Assembly (NCBI RefSeq): GCF_013265555.1
Contig: NZ_CP041345.1
Location: forward strand, 62,001 to 126,000
Direction of reading: 5' to 3'
Length of the DNA stretch: 64,000 nt
Source: Tenuifilum thalassicum
GTDB taxonomy: Bacteria; Bacteroidota; Bacteroidia; Bacteroidales; Tenuifilaceae
In this document: piece after piece, positions 45,649 through 56,197 of the stretch
Layout of the letters: each line of letters opens with the position of its first letter
How positions within the stretch are numbered: the first letter of the stretch is position 1
Position numbers and translations under genes: made by a program
The notes under the pieces: generated by a model
The model's database searches: none
The model's input: only the letters and a program-made list of their open reading frames with translations
Told to the model about the DNA's origin: nothing

Positions 45649-46782
45649 ATGAAAAAACTTAAAGTACTAACCGTAGTAGGAACGCGTCCCGAGATAATTC
45701 GTCTCTCGCGTGTAATGGCCAAGCTCGACGAAAGCCCTGCCATAGAACACATTACTGTTCATACTGGTCAGAACTACGATTACGAGCTCAACCAAATCTT
45801 TTACGATGATATGGGCATCCGCAAGCCCGATTACTATCTTGATGCAGCAGGTGAAAGCGCTACTGCCACCATTGGCCAGATTCTAATTAAAATTGACCCG
45901 CTACTTGAGGCACTAAAACCTGATGCCATGCTGGTTCTAGGCGATACCAATAGCTGCCTTTGCGCTATTCCTGCAAAGAAGCGACATATCCCCATTTTCC
46001 ACATGGAGGCTGGAAACCGCTGTTTCGATCAGCGCGTACCCGAGGAAACCAACCGAAAGATAGTTGACCACATTGCTGATATAAACCTAACCTATAGCGA
46101 TATTGCTCGTGAATATTTGCTCCGCGAAGGGCTACCTGCCGACAGGGTAATAAAAACGGGATCTCCCATGTACGAGGTGTTGAACCACTACCTCCCTCGC
46201 ATTGAAAAGTCCGATGTTCTTGCTAGGCTGAACCTTAAAAAGGGTGAATACTTTGTGGTTTCCGCCCACCGTGAGGAGAATATTAACTCCGAAAAGAACT
46301 TTAACAACCTTATCGCGTCGCTAAATCTTATTGCAGAAACCTATGGATACCCAGTAATTGTTAGTACCCATCCACGAACAAGGAAAATGATTGATGCAAA
46401 AGGAGTAAAGGTAAACTCCCTTGTTAACTTCCTTAAACCGCTTGGCTTTACCGATTACAACGCGCTGCAGATTAACGCATTTGCTGTACTTTCCGACAGC
46501 GGAACCATTTCGGAGGAATCAAGCATCCTCAACTTTAGGGCATTAAACATACGAGAGGCACATGAGAGGCCCGAGGCCATGGAGGAGGCCTCAGTTATGA
46601 TGGTGGGGCTAAACCCCGAGCGTATCATGCAAGGATTAGCACAGGTACAGCAACAAAAAATCGGCAAAGAGCGAAACTTCCGTCCTGTTGCCGATTATTC
46701 AATGCCTAATGTTTCCGATAAGGTGATAAGGATTATTCTAAGCTATACCGATTATGTGAAGAGAGTGGTGTGGGGGGAGTAG
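45649..46782 (+). CDS. capG: UDP-N-acetyl sugar 2-epimerase (CapG/FnlC type)
   Basis: 377 aa, WecB-like GT-B-fold epimerase. In this context it converts UDP-L-PneNAc/TalNAc-type intermediates to UDP-L-FucNAc. Motifs are VVGTRPEIIRLSRVM at 9-23, HTGQNYDYELN near 38-48, VLGDTNS near 97, HMEAGNRCFDQRVPEETNR near 119-137, SAHREENIN near 207, and the SDSGTISEESS sugar-nucleotide site near 284. It completes the capEFG set. Repeat-rich sequence follows its stop. Confidence 0.9.
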   Translation: MKKLKVLTVVGTRPEIIRLSRVMAKLDESPAIEHITVHTGQNYDYELNQIFYDDMGIRKPDYYLDAAGESATATIGQILIKIDPLLEALKPDAMLVLGDTNSCLCAIPAKKRHIPIFHMEAGNRCFDQRVPEETNRKIVDHIADINLTYSDIAREYLLREGLPADRVIKTGSPMYEVLNHYLPRIEKSDVLARLNLKKGEYFVVSAHREENINSEKNFNNLIASLNLIAETYGYPVIVSTHPRTRKMIDAKGVKVNSLVNFLKPLGFTDYNALQINAFAVLSDSGTISEESSILNFRALNIREAHERPEAMEEASVMMVGLNPERIMQGLAQVQQQKIGKERNFRPVADYSMPNVSDKVIRIILSYTDYVKRVVWGE

Positions 46783-46799
46783 CACGATTAAAGGATAAA

Positions 46800-47566
46800 G
46801 CTCAAAGGATAAAGTAAAAAGACGAATTTCGTTAAAAGTTAAAAGTTAATGGCTAGTAGTTAGTGGCTAATTGTTAAACGTTAAGCGTTAAACGATAAAG
46901 GGTTGTTTGAGGTATCTGCATTTTATTTCTTACACCACAGAGTACACAGAGATACACAGAGAAGTGCACAATGTTATGCAGTGCGTAAAATACCAAATTT
47001 AAGAATTGTCCGGCGAAGACGGATTCAAGGCTGTGTCCGGCGAAGACGGATTCAAGATTTCAGATTTAATAATTGTCAAATGAAATTCCGATACTTCCGA
47101 ATAATTCCGAGTCATTCCGTATCATTCTTCTAACTTCCTCTAACTTCCTTTAACTTCCTCATATTCTTCAAGAAGAGATGCATCGGCTTCGCTCGGCATG
47201 ACAATAATTCAAGATTTCAGATTCAAGATTTCAGAATTGTCCGGCTAAGACGGATTCAAGAATTGTCCAGCGAAGACGGATTCAAGATTAGACCAACAGG
47301 TAGGATTCTCGGTTTGCAAGATAACGGCATAAAAGGCTGTTCCGCCAATGGGTCGTGGGCGGGTCGTTGCGAAGGGTTTAGGAAGCGGTGCTGTTTGAGC
47401 CATGCCTGCGGCATGGCGAGTTGCGCCGCGCTGAAGACACGACCACGGGGCACCCATCGGAACAGGCTTTTCAGCCTTGATTTTTTGCTTCTTTTGCATC
47501 AAGGCAAAAGAAGGGGAAACAAACATGGCTTCGACAAGCTCAGCCACCACAAGTGCAACCTTGGCT
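46800..47566. repeat. Repeat mosaic right of capG
   Basis: Order: TTAAAAGTTAATGGCTAGTA tract; CACCACAGAGTACACAGAGA module; purine-rich inverted module with TCGGCATGACAATAATTCAAG; several GTCCGGCGAAGACGGATTCA units; then GC-rich module B on the minus strand. Same order and orientation as 41.80-42.58 kb, making direct repeats around capE-capF-capG. Confidence 0.85.
47291..47535 (-). repeat. GC-rich hairpin repeat (module B), copy 3
   Basis: Third copy of the ~240-bp element, over 90 percent identical by eye to the other two, with the same CTTCTTTTGC hairpin. It is adjacent to the left inverted repeat of the polysaccharide locus. Confidence 0.85.
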
Positions 47567-47727
47567 GGTTAGGAGCAACAAGACTCTTCCGATACATTCC
47601 GATTATTTCCGATTCATTACGAATCATTCTTTCCTTCAAACGACCCCTCCATACCTCCCCTGAGAGGGGAGGCTTAAACTCCCCTCTCCTCTCAGGAGAG
47701 GGGCTAGGGATGAGGCCAAAAAAATCT
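47567..47727 (+). repeat. Left inverted repeat of the polysaccharide locus
   Basis: From GGTTAGGAGCAACAAG through CCTTCAAACGACCCCTCC to CTCTCAGGAGAGGGGC and GATGAGG. It matches the reverse complement of 63854-64000, with one 10-bp tandem duplication (ATTACGAATC region) and a few substitutions. It includes strong internal palindromes (CTCCCCTGAGAGGGGAG; CCCCTCTCC...AGGAGAGGGG). Confidence 0.9.
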
Positions 47728-47739
47728 ATACACCAAAAA

Positions 47740-48000
47740 CGATAAACGATAAATGTAAAACGTTAAGCGTTAAACGATAAAGATTTGTTTATCTGAGGCA
47801 TCTGGATTTTATTTTCTACACCACAGAGTTACACAGAGGAATGCACAGAGTTTCGCAGTGCGTGAAATTCCAAATTTAAGATTCAAGATTCAAGATTCAA
47901 GAATTGTCATATGAGCTTCCGATTCATTCCGAATCATTCCTTTAAATTCATCTAACTTCTTTTAATTCCCTCAAATTCTTCGACAAGTGATGCTTATATT
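47740..48000. repeat. Further dispersed repeats before the wza-like gene
   Basis: AACGTTAAGCGTTAAACGATAA tract, an ACACCACAGAGTTACACAGA module, tandem AAGATTCAAGATTCAAGATTC (47877-47900), and a purine-rich inverted module. 48001-48090 shows nothing recognisable before the promoter. Confidence 0.8.
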
Positions 48001-48090
48001 AGCCCAGCCAACTTAAGACTCAGCCACAGATAAGTAGGATTAATAAATTATGTACACAGTAGGCAGTATACTTCAAACTATTTATTTAGT

Positions 48091-48123
48091 TTTGTTGATT
48101 TAATCCTCAAAATACTATATTTG
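48091..48123 (+). promoter_or_regulatory. Predicted promoter of the polysaccharide locus
   Basis: TTTG at 48091-48094, 21 bp, then TATATTTG at 48116-48123: a full match to the Bacteroidota TTTG-N19-21-TAnnTTTG promoter. Transcription would start about 10 nt before the ATG at 48141. Confidence 0.65.
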
Positions 48124-48140
48124 TGTAATATTTGCATGGA

Positions 48141-48899
48141 ATGAGGAAATTTTTGATCATAATAGCAACTCTTATTGCTTCTGTTTCATGTAACAGAAAG
48201 GCTCAGCTGGTTTATCTTAATGATGTCACCAATGAAACACTTGGTGCAATAAAAGCACCTGTTTACCTTATTAAGCCAGGTGATGTTCTTAGCATTCAAA
48301 TTTATACACAGGATCCTAACATTAGCCAACTTTTTAACCTGGCAAACACTCAAAACACCAATGCGAGCTATAACACGGAAATCTCGAGTTACATTAGTGG
48401 GTTCTCAGTAAATGATTCGGGACAGGTTAACCTGCCGGTTATTGGGAAAGTGAAAATCTCCGAACTATCAGTGCGCGATGCGCAGGAATCCATCCAACAA
48501 GCTGCTAACAAGTACCTAAAGGATGCCCTTGTTGTTGTGAAACTTTTAAGTTTTAGAGTAACAGTTCTTGGCGAGGTTAAACTTCCAGGCACCTACACTA
48601 ACTACAAGGATAACCTTAATATTTTTGAAGCCATTGGAATGGCTGGCGATCTTACAGATTTTGGAGAGCGTAGCAACGTTCTTGTACTAAGAAACACGCC
48701 TCAAGGAGTTAAAACGTTTAGGATGAACCTTCAGGATAAAAACATTGTAACCTCCGAAGGTTTTTTTCTTCAACCCAATGATACTGTTATAGTAGAACCC
48801 CGAAAAGGGAAAGTTATGGCTCTAAATACCCCAAATATCCAACTTATTTTATCGACACTTACTACGGTTTTACTATTTTTGAATTTCTTAAAGAAATAG
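48141..48899 (+). CDS. Wza-like polysaccharide export lipoprotein
   Basis: 252 aa from the ATG at 48141; a TTG three codons earlier is open but less likely. Lipoprotein signal with lipobox ASVSC (C17). A Poly_export domain follows (YLIKPGDVLSIQIYTQDP near 43-60; DSGQVNLPVIGKVKISELSVRDAQ near 93-116), then an SLBB-type segment (RVTVLGEVKLPGTYTNYKDNLNIFEAIGMAGDLT). The C-terminus is a hydrophobic helix (LILSTLTTVLLFLNFL). It forms or contributes to the outer-membrane channel for polysaccharide export, working with the Wzc-like kinase encoded 57 bp downstream. Much shorter than E. coli Wza, as usual in Bacteroidota. Confidence 0.92.
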   Translation: MRKFLIIIATLIASVSCNRKAQLVYLNDVTNETLGAIKAPVYLIKPGDVLSIQIYTQDPNISQLFNLANTQNTNASYNTEISSYISGFSVNDSGQVNLPVIGKVKISELSVRDAQESIQQAANKYLKDALVVVKLLSFRVTVLGEVKLPGTYTNYKDNLNIFEAIGMAGDLTDFGERSNVLVLRNTPQGVKTFRMNLQDKNIVTSEGFFLQPNDTVIVEPRKGKVMALNTPNIQLILSTLTTVLLFLNFLKK

Positions 48900-48956
48900 C
48901 TGTTAAAGATATGGTTCATGTTCAACTAAATTAGCTTTATAGGAGGAATTATTTGA

Positions 48957-51437
48957 ATGGTACAGGACGAAAACATGAATCAAGATATTATACCACGTAA
49001 TCCAAACGGTTACCCAGAGGAGGAAACCCTCGATATAAAACAGCTACTATACCGCGTGATTGCAAACTGGTACTGGTATGCCATTACCGTCTTTATCGCA
49101 CTTTTTGTTGCCTACCTGATTAACCGTTACTCCCAGCAGGTTTACAGTGTTACCTCCAGCGTGATTGTACGTGACGATGACAATACAAAATCGTATGTTG
49201 GGGCCGAGCAGCTAATACAAAGCTTAAGGCTAACCAAAAATACCAAAAGTGTTCAGAACGAAATTGGAATACTTCAATCGTACTCCCTTGCCCGCCAGGC
49301 AATAGATGAGCTTGAGGAGTTCAAGGTTACTTACACCGCCGTTGGCAGGCGTGGAATTAAGGAGTCGCAGCTCTATAAGCGATGCCCCTTTAAGGTGATA
49401 ATTGACAGCGGTGCCAATAACCTGCTAAACTATCCCATTTATGTTACCATTCTCGATTCAATAAGATATAGACTTGAAATTGACGATGGAATGGGGATTG
49501 AACAAACCCTAAGGTTTGGGGAACGCTTCACCAATGAGAATTTTAACTTTACTGTGGTTCTACGCAACCCATCAAATAAGTTAGAGCAGGGTAGCGTTAG
49601 CAAGTACTATTTTACTATCAACGATCCCAACAGCATGGCGCTACAGTATAAATCAAAGGTAAGCGTTACGCTTAACGATAAAAAGGGATCACTTCTAACG
49701 CTCAGCACAAGTGGCTATGTTGCCGAGCAGGAGGCCGACTATCTGAATAAGCTTATGGAGGTATATATCCGAAGGGGTTTGGAGGAGAAAAACCAGATAG
49801 CTGAGAATACCGTAAAATTCATTGATAAGCAGCTGGCACTTATGACCGATTCGTTGCGTAATGCTGAGCAGCGCCTTCAGGACTTTAGAACTAACAACCG
49901 GGTATTAGACATTTCACGCGAGGGGAATATGCTAATCGATCGGATTAAATCGATACAGCAGGAGCAGGGAAATATTGAGTTAAGGGGTTACTACTACAAT
50001 TACCTAAAAGATTACCTCTCGCAACGCAAGGACCTTAATACCCTAATAGCTCCATCGGTCCTTGGAGTTGATGACCCACAGCTAAATACGCTACTTGCCG
50101 AAGCTTCAAGAGCATACATTGAACGCGAGGAGATGCGTGCTACCGTTAAACCTGGTAGCCCGGGATTGGAACAACTCGATATAAGAATTGAAAATCTGCG
50201 CCAATCGCTTATTGAAAAGGTTAACAGCTTGGTTGAGGCCAATGCCATTGCACAAAAGCAGCTCAAGAATCGTATTAAAGAGGTTGAAACAGAGATGATG
50301 CGCTTGCCTGTAAACGAAAGGCAGCTTATTGGATTTGAACGCGATTTCAACCTTATTGATAAGATGTACACCTACCTTCAGGAAAAACGTGCTGAGGCTG
50401 CTATAGCACGCGCTTCAAACATCTCCGATAATAAGATACTCGACTATGCCCGACCCGAGAACGCCACAATGATTAAACCGCAAAAATCGCTCAACTATCT
50501 TATTGCCCTTCTTATTGGACTAGCTCTGCCTTTTATTGTAATGCTAACGTACGACTTTTTTAACGATAAACTGGTTGACCTAAAGGAAATCTCAAGGCGG
50601 ACCAAGGTGCCTGTTATCGGTACGCTTGGTCATAATCGCTATGAAACAGAGATGCCAACCATTGACAAGCCAAAATCAACATTAACCGAATCGTTTCGTG
50701 GGCTTAGAATAAACCTGCAATACCTACTACGTGAACCAGATAAAAAGGTAATAGCTGTATCCTCGACAGTTGTGGGTGAGGGAAAAACATTTACTGCAGC
50801 TAATCTAGCTGCAATTATTGCTGTAACAGGGAAAAAAGTGCTACTACTTGGTCTTGACCTTCGTAAACCAAGAGTTCATCGACTGTTTAGCTATACTGGA
50901 GCAATAGGTGTAAGCACCTACCTGATTGGTCGAAGCAATATTGAAGATATTATATTCCCATCGGAGGTTGAAAATCTTTACTTTATGCCTAGTGGTCCCA
51001 TCCCACCCAACCCTGCCGAACTGCTTGGGTCAAGCAAAATGGATGAACTTATTACCTGGGCTCGCCAAAATTACGATTACGTTATTATCGATAGTCCACC
51101 CGTTGCTATTGTTTCCGATGCTTTCCTTATTGCTCGTTTTACTGATGCAAACCTGTTTGTAGTTCGCTATGGGTACTCATCGCGCGAGGTGCTTAACCTT
51201 ATTAACGATATATACAAGCACCAGGAAATTCGAAACCTTGCACTTGTAATTAACGATTTTGCACCACGCAGAGGCTATGGCTACAGCTATAGCTATGCCT
51301 ACAGCTATGGGTATAGCTATGGATATGGATATTATTACGGAAAGGGTTACTATAACAAGTACTATGGAAGTGGTTACTATTCCGATGATGATGAGCCACC
51401 ACTTTCGTGGAAGGAAAAGATAAAACTATTATTTTAA
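48957..51437 (+). CDS. Wzc-like tyrosine kinase / chain-length regulator
   Basis: 826-aa inner-membrane BY-kinase controlling polysaccharide polymerisation and export. The N-terminal Wzz domain has helix 1 near 40-56 (WYAITVFIALFVAYL). A long coiled-coil periplasmic region follows (about 280-480), with the GNVR domain, then helix 2 near 513-530 (LNYLIALLIGLALPFIVML). The cytoplasmic kinase has Walker A VVGEGKT near 606-612, Walker A' LLGLDLRKPR near 636 and Walker B YVIIDSPP. The C-terminus is a tyrosine cluster (YGYSYSYAYSYGYSYG...), the autophosphorylation tail. AGGAGG at 48941-48946 supports the ATG at 48957. It is in an operon with the wza-like gene. Confidence 0.94.
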   Translation: MVQDENMNQDIIPRNPNGYPEEETLDIKQLLYRVIANWYWYAITVFIALFVAYLINRYSQQVYSVTSSVIVRDDDNTKSYVGAEQLIQSLRLTKNTKSVQNEIGILQSYSLARQAIDELEEFKVTYTAVGRRGIKESQLYKRCPFKVIIDSGANNLLNYPIYVTILDSIRYRLEIDDGMGIEQTLRFGERFTNENFNFTVVLRNPSNKLEQGSVSKYYFTINDPNSMALQYKSKVSVTLNDKKGSLLTLSTSGYVAEQEADYLNKLMEVYIRRGLEEKNQIAENTVKFIDKQLALMTDSLRNAEQRLQDFRTNNRVLDISREGNMLIDRIKSIQQEQGNIELRGYYYNYLKDYLSQRKDLNTLIAPSVLGVDDPQLNTLLAEASRAYIEREEMRATVKPGSPGLEQLDIRIENLRQSLIEKVNSLVEANAIAQKQLKNRIKEVETEMMRLPVNERQLIGFERDFNLIDKMYTYLQEKRAEAAIARASNISDNKILDYARPENATMIKPQKSLNYLIALLIGLALPFIVMLTYDFFNDKLVDLKEISRRTKVPVIGTLGHNRYETEMPTIDKPKSTLTESFRGLRINLQYLLREPDKKVIAVSSTVVGEGKTFTAANLAAIIAVTGKKVLLLGLDLRKPRVHRLFSYTGAIGVSTYLIGRSNIEDIIFPSEVENLYFMPSGPIPPNPAELLGSSKMDELITWARQNYDYVIIDSPPVAIVSDAFLIARFTDANLFVVRYGYSSREVLNLINDIYKHQEIRNLALVINDFAPRRGYGYSYSYAYSYGYSYGYGYYYGKGYYNKYYGSGYYSDDDEPPLSWKEKIKLLF

Positions 51438-51535
51438 ATATTTTTAAACATATTTCGGATATGTTACTTATATAATGTAAGTAACAAAACGAAGTATTAT
51501 ATTGAGAATAAAAATAACTTTTAAAAACTTTGAAT

Positions 51536-52320
51536 ATGAATTTGGTTGATGCATTTCACTATAGTAAGTACAAATTACTTAAAATATCCCTTAAATTTTT
51601 AAAGAGGAGATACATCGTCTATCGTTCAAATTACGGCTTTAAGTTAAATTTAAGATTGGATAGATCAGTAGATAGGAGAATAATAACGAGAAAATTTGAA
51701 AATGATAACATTGAATTATTTAAGAAAGTAGTTAAGAATTCTGATTGTGTTATAGACATTGGTGCAAACATTGGTGTTTATTCACTAATTGCAAGTTCTC
51801 TGGTTTCTGAAGAAGGAATTATTTACAGTTTTGAACCAAGTGTAAACATTTTTAAGGAACTTAATAATAATATTAAATTAAATGATATTAAGAATGTAAA
51901 AACTTACAACCTAGTCTCAGTGATAAAGATGGTAAGTCCAATTATTATATTTGTGAAGACCACGCCTATAATTCTTTAGCTAATAAGCCATTACAGCCTA
52001 TAAAAGAAGTGGTTACAGTTGAAACAATGCAATTAGATAAATTTATAGAAGAGAATAATATAAGCAGAGTTGACGTTATAAAATGTGATACAGAGGGTGC
52101 TGAATATTTAGTTTTCAAAGGCTCTGACAACATTTTAAGGAAGTATAAGCCTAAATTATTTTTTGAGTACAACCCATTTGTAAAAGGATTTATGCATAAG
52201 CATGACGATGTTTTTCTGCTATTAAAGAAATATGGATATGAATTTTATGAATTTAGAAATCATACTTTATGTAAAGTAGAAAATTTTAATTTTCAAACTA
52301 ACGACATATACGCAGAATAA
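51536..52320 (+). pseudogene. FkbM-family methyltransferase, frameshifted
   Basis: From the ATG at 51536 the SAM-binding part is clear: CVIDIGANIGVYSLIASSL, then IYSFEPSVNIFKELNNNI. Near 51912 the frame is lost. In the next frame the protein resumes as SDKDGKSNYYICEDHAYNSL, VTVETMQLDKF and VDVIKCDTEGAEYLVFKG, the normal FkbM C-terminal half. The total length, 785 nt, is one base short of a multiple of three, fitting a single-base deletion. Apart from this it has no internal stop, so the lesion is recent or a sequence error. It probably methylates a sugar of the surface polysaccharide if functional. Confidence 0.8.
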
Positions 52321-52347
52321 AATTGTTGCTTAATTCTTTTATTTCAA

Positions 52348-53692
52348 GTGAAAATTACATTTCTAAAGAACTTTTTTTTACCAAACACAAACGAGACACG
52401 ATCCATAAAAGCCAATAAAAACGCTTTATTTAGTCTTTTTTTAAAAGCAGCAGGAATTGTTATAGGATTGGTGCTTGTACCTGTATCATTAAATTTTCTC
52501 GACACTAAACTTTATGGAGTATGGATAGCTATTTATTCAATTCTTTTTTGGTTAAGTTATTTTGATCTTGGTCTTGGACATGGTTTAAGAAATTATTTAG
52601 CTAAGTCTTTAGCACAAAAAAAAATAAAATTAGCAAAAGAATACATTTCAACAACTTACTTCCTACTTAGTGTAATATTTACTTTATTGGCTATATTGCT
52701 TTTATTCTTTAATCATTTAATATATTGGCCTGACATATTAAACTGTCCAGAAGAACTTTCTCAAACCATTACTCAATTAATGTCCATTTTGATAATTGTA
52801 GTAAGCATACGTTTTGTATTTCAGATAGTTATTCAAGTGTATGAGGCCAATCAAAGAGTGGCTTTTGGTAGTTTGATTAATACTATAGGACAAACTCTTA
52901 GTTTATTGTTAATAATATTATTACCATATTTTCAATGGGAAAATAAATTACTTGTTTTTGGTTCTATTACGACTAGTGTTCCTGTAGTTGTATTGCTTTT
53001 TTTTACAGCTTATACATTTCGATATAAATATACAACAATATCGCCTTCAGTTAATTATATAAAACTTTCGCATTCAAATAAACTTCTTAGCGTTGGATTC
53101 AAGTTTCTAATAATACAAATATCTATTTTGATTATTACTCAATTACCTAATATTATAATCTCACATCATTTTGGTCCAGAGAGAGTAACTCTATTTTTCA
53201 CAACACAGAAATATTTCTCAGTTATTTATATGATTTATTCAACAGTAATAAAATCATACTGGCCATTTACAGAAGCATATACTAAAAACGATTTTAATTG
53301 GATCAAAAAGCATTTAAAGATTTACAAAAATAATTTTTATTCTCGGAACTATTGGAATCATAATGCTATTAGGGAGCAATTATATCATTACTTTATGGAC
53401 ACTTAAGAAGGTTCAACCTGATTTTTGGCTTTCGTTATCTTCATTTATATATTACATAATTATTTGCTATGGAGGTATATATTCAACTTTTCTTGGAGCA
53501 ATTAATAGACTCAATACTATTTCTTTAATGTATACACTCGGTGCTATAATTTTTTACCCAATTGTAATTTTACTTATAAAATATACAAATATAGGAGTTG
53601 TAGGGGTTGTTGTTAGCATGATAATTTCATCAATGGCATATTTTACTGCACCTTTTGAGGTCAAAAGAATTCTAGCAAAAAAACATTTATAA
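52348..53692 (+). pseudogene. Wzx-like O-unit flippase, frameshifted
   Basis: MATE/PST-type polysaccharide flippase with a GTG start at 52348. Part 1 carries about nine to ten membrane helices beginning with ALFSLFLKAAGIVIGLVLVPVSLNFL. Near 53326-53339 (AAAAATAATTTTT) the frame shifts; the remaining frame reads ILGTIGIIMLLGSNYIITLW and continues through three to four more helices to 53692. The length, 1345 nt, is one base over a multiple of three, fitting a one-base insertion. Restored length is about 447 aa, normal for Wzx. It would flip lipid-linked repeat units across the inner membrane. The next gene starts directly at its stop. Confidence 0.85.
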
Positions 53693-54895
53693 ATGAAGAA
53701 TCTTAAAAGAATTTCGATATATACAAATTCAGACTTTCCGTATGGTGGGCCTGCTGAAAATTTTGTCCGGCAAATGGTTTTTGGGATTAAGGAAAATGGA
53801 ATCAATGTTGATATTGTGTTGGTTAAAGGGAAAATAACAGAACACTTACGTGATAGTCAGATCTTTTGCAAGAATCTACTTTTTTTAAAACGACCCAAAA
53901 ATAATTTACTAAAAGTTTTGCAGCTAATTCTCATACAATTAAAACTTCCATTTTCAATATTATATAATCGGTGTTTTAGAAAATCTCGAATTTTTATACT
54001 TTACGGATTGGAGTATTTCTATTTTACATTGCCTTTCCTTTTGATGCGTATAATTTTAAGAATTAAGGTATATAGAGTTATAACAGACAGATATCCGATA
54101 CATGTAATATCACCTAAATGGTGGAAAAAACCTAAATTATTCTTTTACAATATTCAGTACAAGTTTATAGATAAATATTTAGACGGCCTTATTTGCTTAA
54201 GTTCCTATTTAAAAAAAGATGCAATAAAAAATGGGGTTAAAAGTAATAAGATAATAGTTATCCCTCATTTTATAGATATCTCTTCATTCTACAGCGTTTC
54301 AAATTTTTCAAATTCTAATGATAATAGTAAGATAAGAATTGGAATGTGTGGAACTCTTAACGAACAAAATGGAATATTAGAATTACTATATGCCTATAAA
54401 AAAGTGCTAAGCGGTTATGCCAATGTTGAGCTTTTGCTTGTTGGTCCAATTAAAAAAGAAATTATTGAAAGAATTAAGAATATATTTAATTATAAAGATA
54501 TTAACTCAATTATACTTACAGGTAAAGTAGATAGTCAAAAGGTACCAGAACTATTAAACAGTTGTGATATTTTAGTTAATCCAAGAAAATCAGGTGTTGT
54601 TGCTGAGGCTGGGTTCCCAACCAAACTAGGAGAATATCTCGCAACAAAAAAACCAGTTGTTGCTACAGCTGTAGGAGATTTAAAAAACTACTTTAAAGAT
54701 AAAAAAGAATTAATTTTAGTTAACCCCGATTCCGCAGATTCTCTTGCAAGGGGTATTATCTTCTTAATTGAGAATAAACATATAGCAAATGAAATATGTT
54801 TAAATGGATATAATTGGGCTTTAAATAATTTAGATTATAAGAAATCATCAAAAAAGTTATTAGATTTCATTTTTAATACTGAACTTACTTTGTGA
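53693..54895 (+). CDS. Glycosyltransferase, GT4-like
   Basis: 400 aa. GT-B fold with an N-terminal acceptor domain (YTNSDFPYGGPAENFVRQM near 9-27) and a C-terminal nucleotide-sugar domain (IRIGMCGTLNEQNGILELLYAYKK near 214; VVAEAGFPTKLGEYLATKKPVVATAVGDL near 304-332, the EX7E-type site; NPDSADSLARGI). Intact. Its ATG is the first codon after the wzx stop, indicating tight coupling. It probably adds one sugar of the repeat unit; donor and linkage are unknown. Confidence 0.88.
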   Translation: MKNLKRISIYTNSDFPYGGPAENFVRQMVFGIKENGINVDIVLVKGKITEHLRDSQIFCKNLLFLKRPKNNLLKVLQLILIQLKLPFSILYNRCFRKSRIFILYGLEYFYFTLPFLLMRIILRIKVYRVITDRYPIHVISPKWWKKPKLFFYNIQYKFIDKYLDGLICLSSYLKKDAIKNGVKSNKIIVIPHFIDISSFYSVSNFSNSNDNSKIRIGMCGTLNEQNGILELLYAYKKVLSGYANVELLLVGPIKKEIIERIKNIFNYKDINSIILTGKVDSQKVPELLNSCDILVNPRKSGVVAEAGFPTKLGEYLATKKPVVATAVGDLKNYFKDKKELILVNPDSADSLARGIIFLIENKHIANEICLNGYNWALNNLDYKKSSKKLLDFIFNTELTL

Positions 54896-54954
54896 AAATT
54901 TTAACTTAATATGCTTTTTCTAAAGATTAGTAATTAGAACATAATATTATTAAA

Positions 54955-56197
54955 ATGATTAAGTTCTTGTTTTATCTTTTTTTGCTAGTTATTTTAATAT
55001 ATGTATTTAAAACTAGAAAAGATTTTATATACTTTATTCCATTATTCAATGTTATATCAGACACTTCTTTTTCCTTTTTTTCTGGATTCTCAGAAGTAAC
55101 TATACTCAGAGCATTAACACTAGTTGTTTTCATCGTTTTAACTTTTCGCTCTGTTATATTAACAAAGTTTTGGGTTTATTATTTATTTATTTCTTTTATA
55201 TGTTTTTTATTAGTAATCAATTCTAACGAATTTGAGTATTCAATTAAAGTTTACTTTCAGATTTTAATACCGTTTTACATTTTTATTTTCTCTTTTCAAT
55301 TTTTGATTCATTTCATAAAATTAAGCGTTTATTAAAACTATCATTATATATTCTACCCCTTAGTATACTATTTACATTGGCTGGTTATTTATGGGGTGTA
55401 GGTAGAGTATTAGAATATACTTTAAATAGTGTAGACTCAGAAGAAGTTGTTGGTATGTTGGGTAGCGGTGGGCAATACACCCCTGCAATTATCATTTCTC
55501 TCTTGCCATTGATTTCTTACATTTATAATAATAAAAGAGATTATTTATATACTATATATGGGGATTTATTACTTACATTTTTATACTTCTAAACATGCGA
55601 AGGACAGCAATACTAATTCCAATTATTGGTTTGATACCTCATCTAATCTTCAGTAAATACAAAAATCAAATATTAAAATATCTCCTTCTGTTTTTCACAA
55701 TTTTATTAATATCATTTCCATTATACAAGGATGTTTTACTTGAAAGGTACGAATTACGTGCAGAAAAGGGACGTTTTGAAAAAGACTTTTATAAAACTGA
55801 AGCAAGATATATTGAAAATGTTGAAATGCTAGACGAAATCTCAAAATTTGACGATCCCTATAAAGTTTTATTTGGTATAGGAAATAATGCATTTGCCGAG
55901 GCAATATCCAATGGACAAGTAGTAAGAAGAATGTATCACTCCGATACGGCCAAACTTTATCATAGTGTTGGATTGTTTGGATTATTCTTCTACTTTTCAA
56001 TTTATTTAATACTTCTAAAAGAGATATTGAAAATAAGAAATGTTAAGAATAATAACCATTTTAAAATTGCAGCTCTTGGATTACTTTTCATTCAATTATT
56101 CGTATCTTTAAATGGTAGTATAACGATTATTACTTTTAGAACCGTTAGCTTTTTATTTATGGGTGCATTTATCGGATTTGCAAAAGCTAATACTAAA
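54955..56197 (+). pseudogene. Wzy-like O-antigen polymerase, two frameshifts
   Basis: Hydrophobic multi-helix protein in three frames. Part 1 (54955-55300) begins MIKFLFYLFLLVILIYVF. It is lost near TCTTTTCAATTTTTG (55291-55304), where the alternative frame continues DSFHKIKRLLKLSLYILPLSILFTLAGYLWGVGR. The frame is lost again near 55574-55590, before LLNMRRTAILIPIIGLI. The last part keeps the large-loop and final helices of an O-antigen polymerase (FGIGNNAF...YHSDTAKLYHSVGLFGLFFY). Both lesions fit one-base deletions. No stop separates it from the following AsnB-like region, so the genes now read as one frame; the boundary used here is the Met at 56198. Confidence 0.7.

Noticed and set aside
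47877-47900. CRISPR-like tandem TTCAAGA units
   Set aside because: Units are 7-8 bp with no spacers and no cas genes are present.
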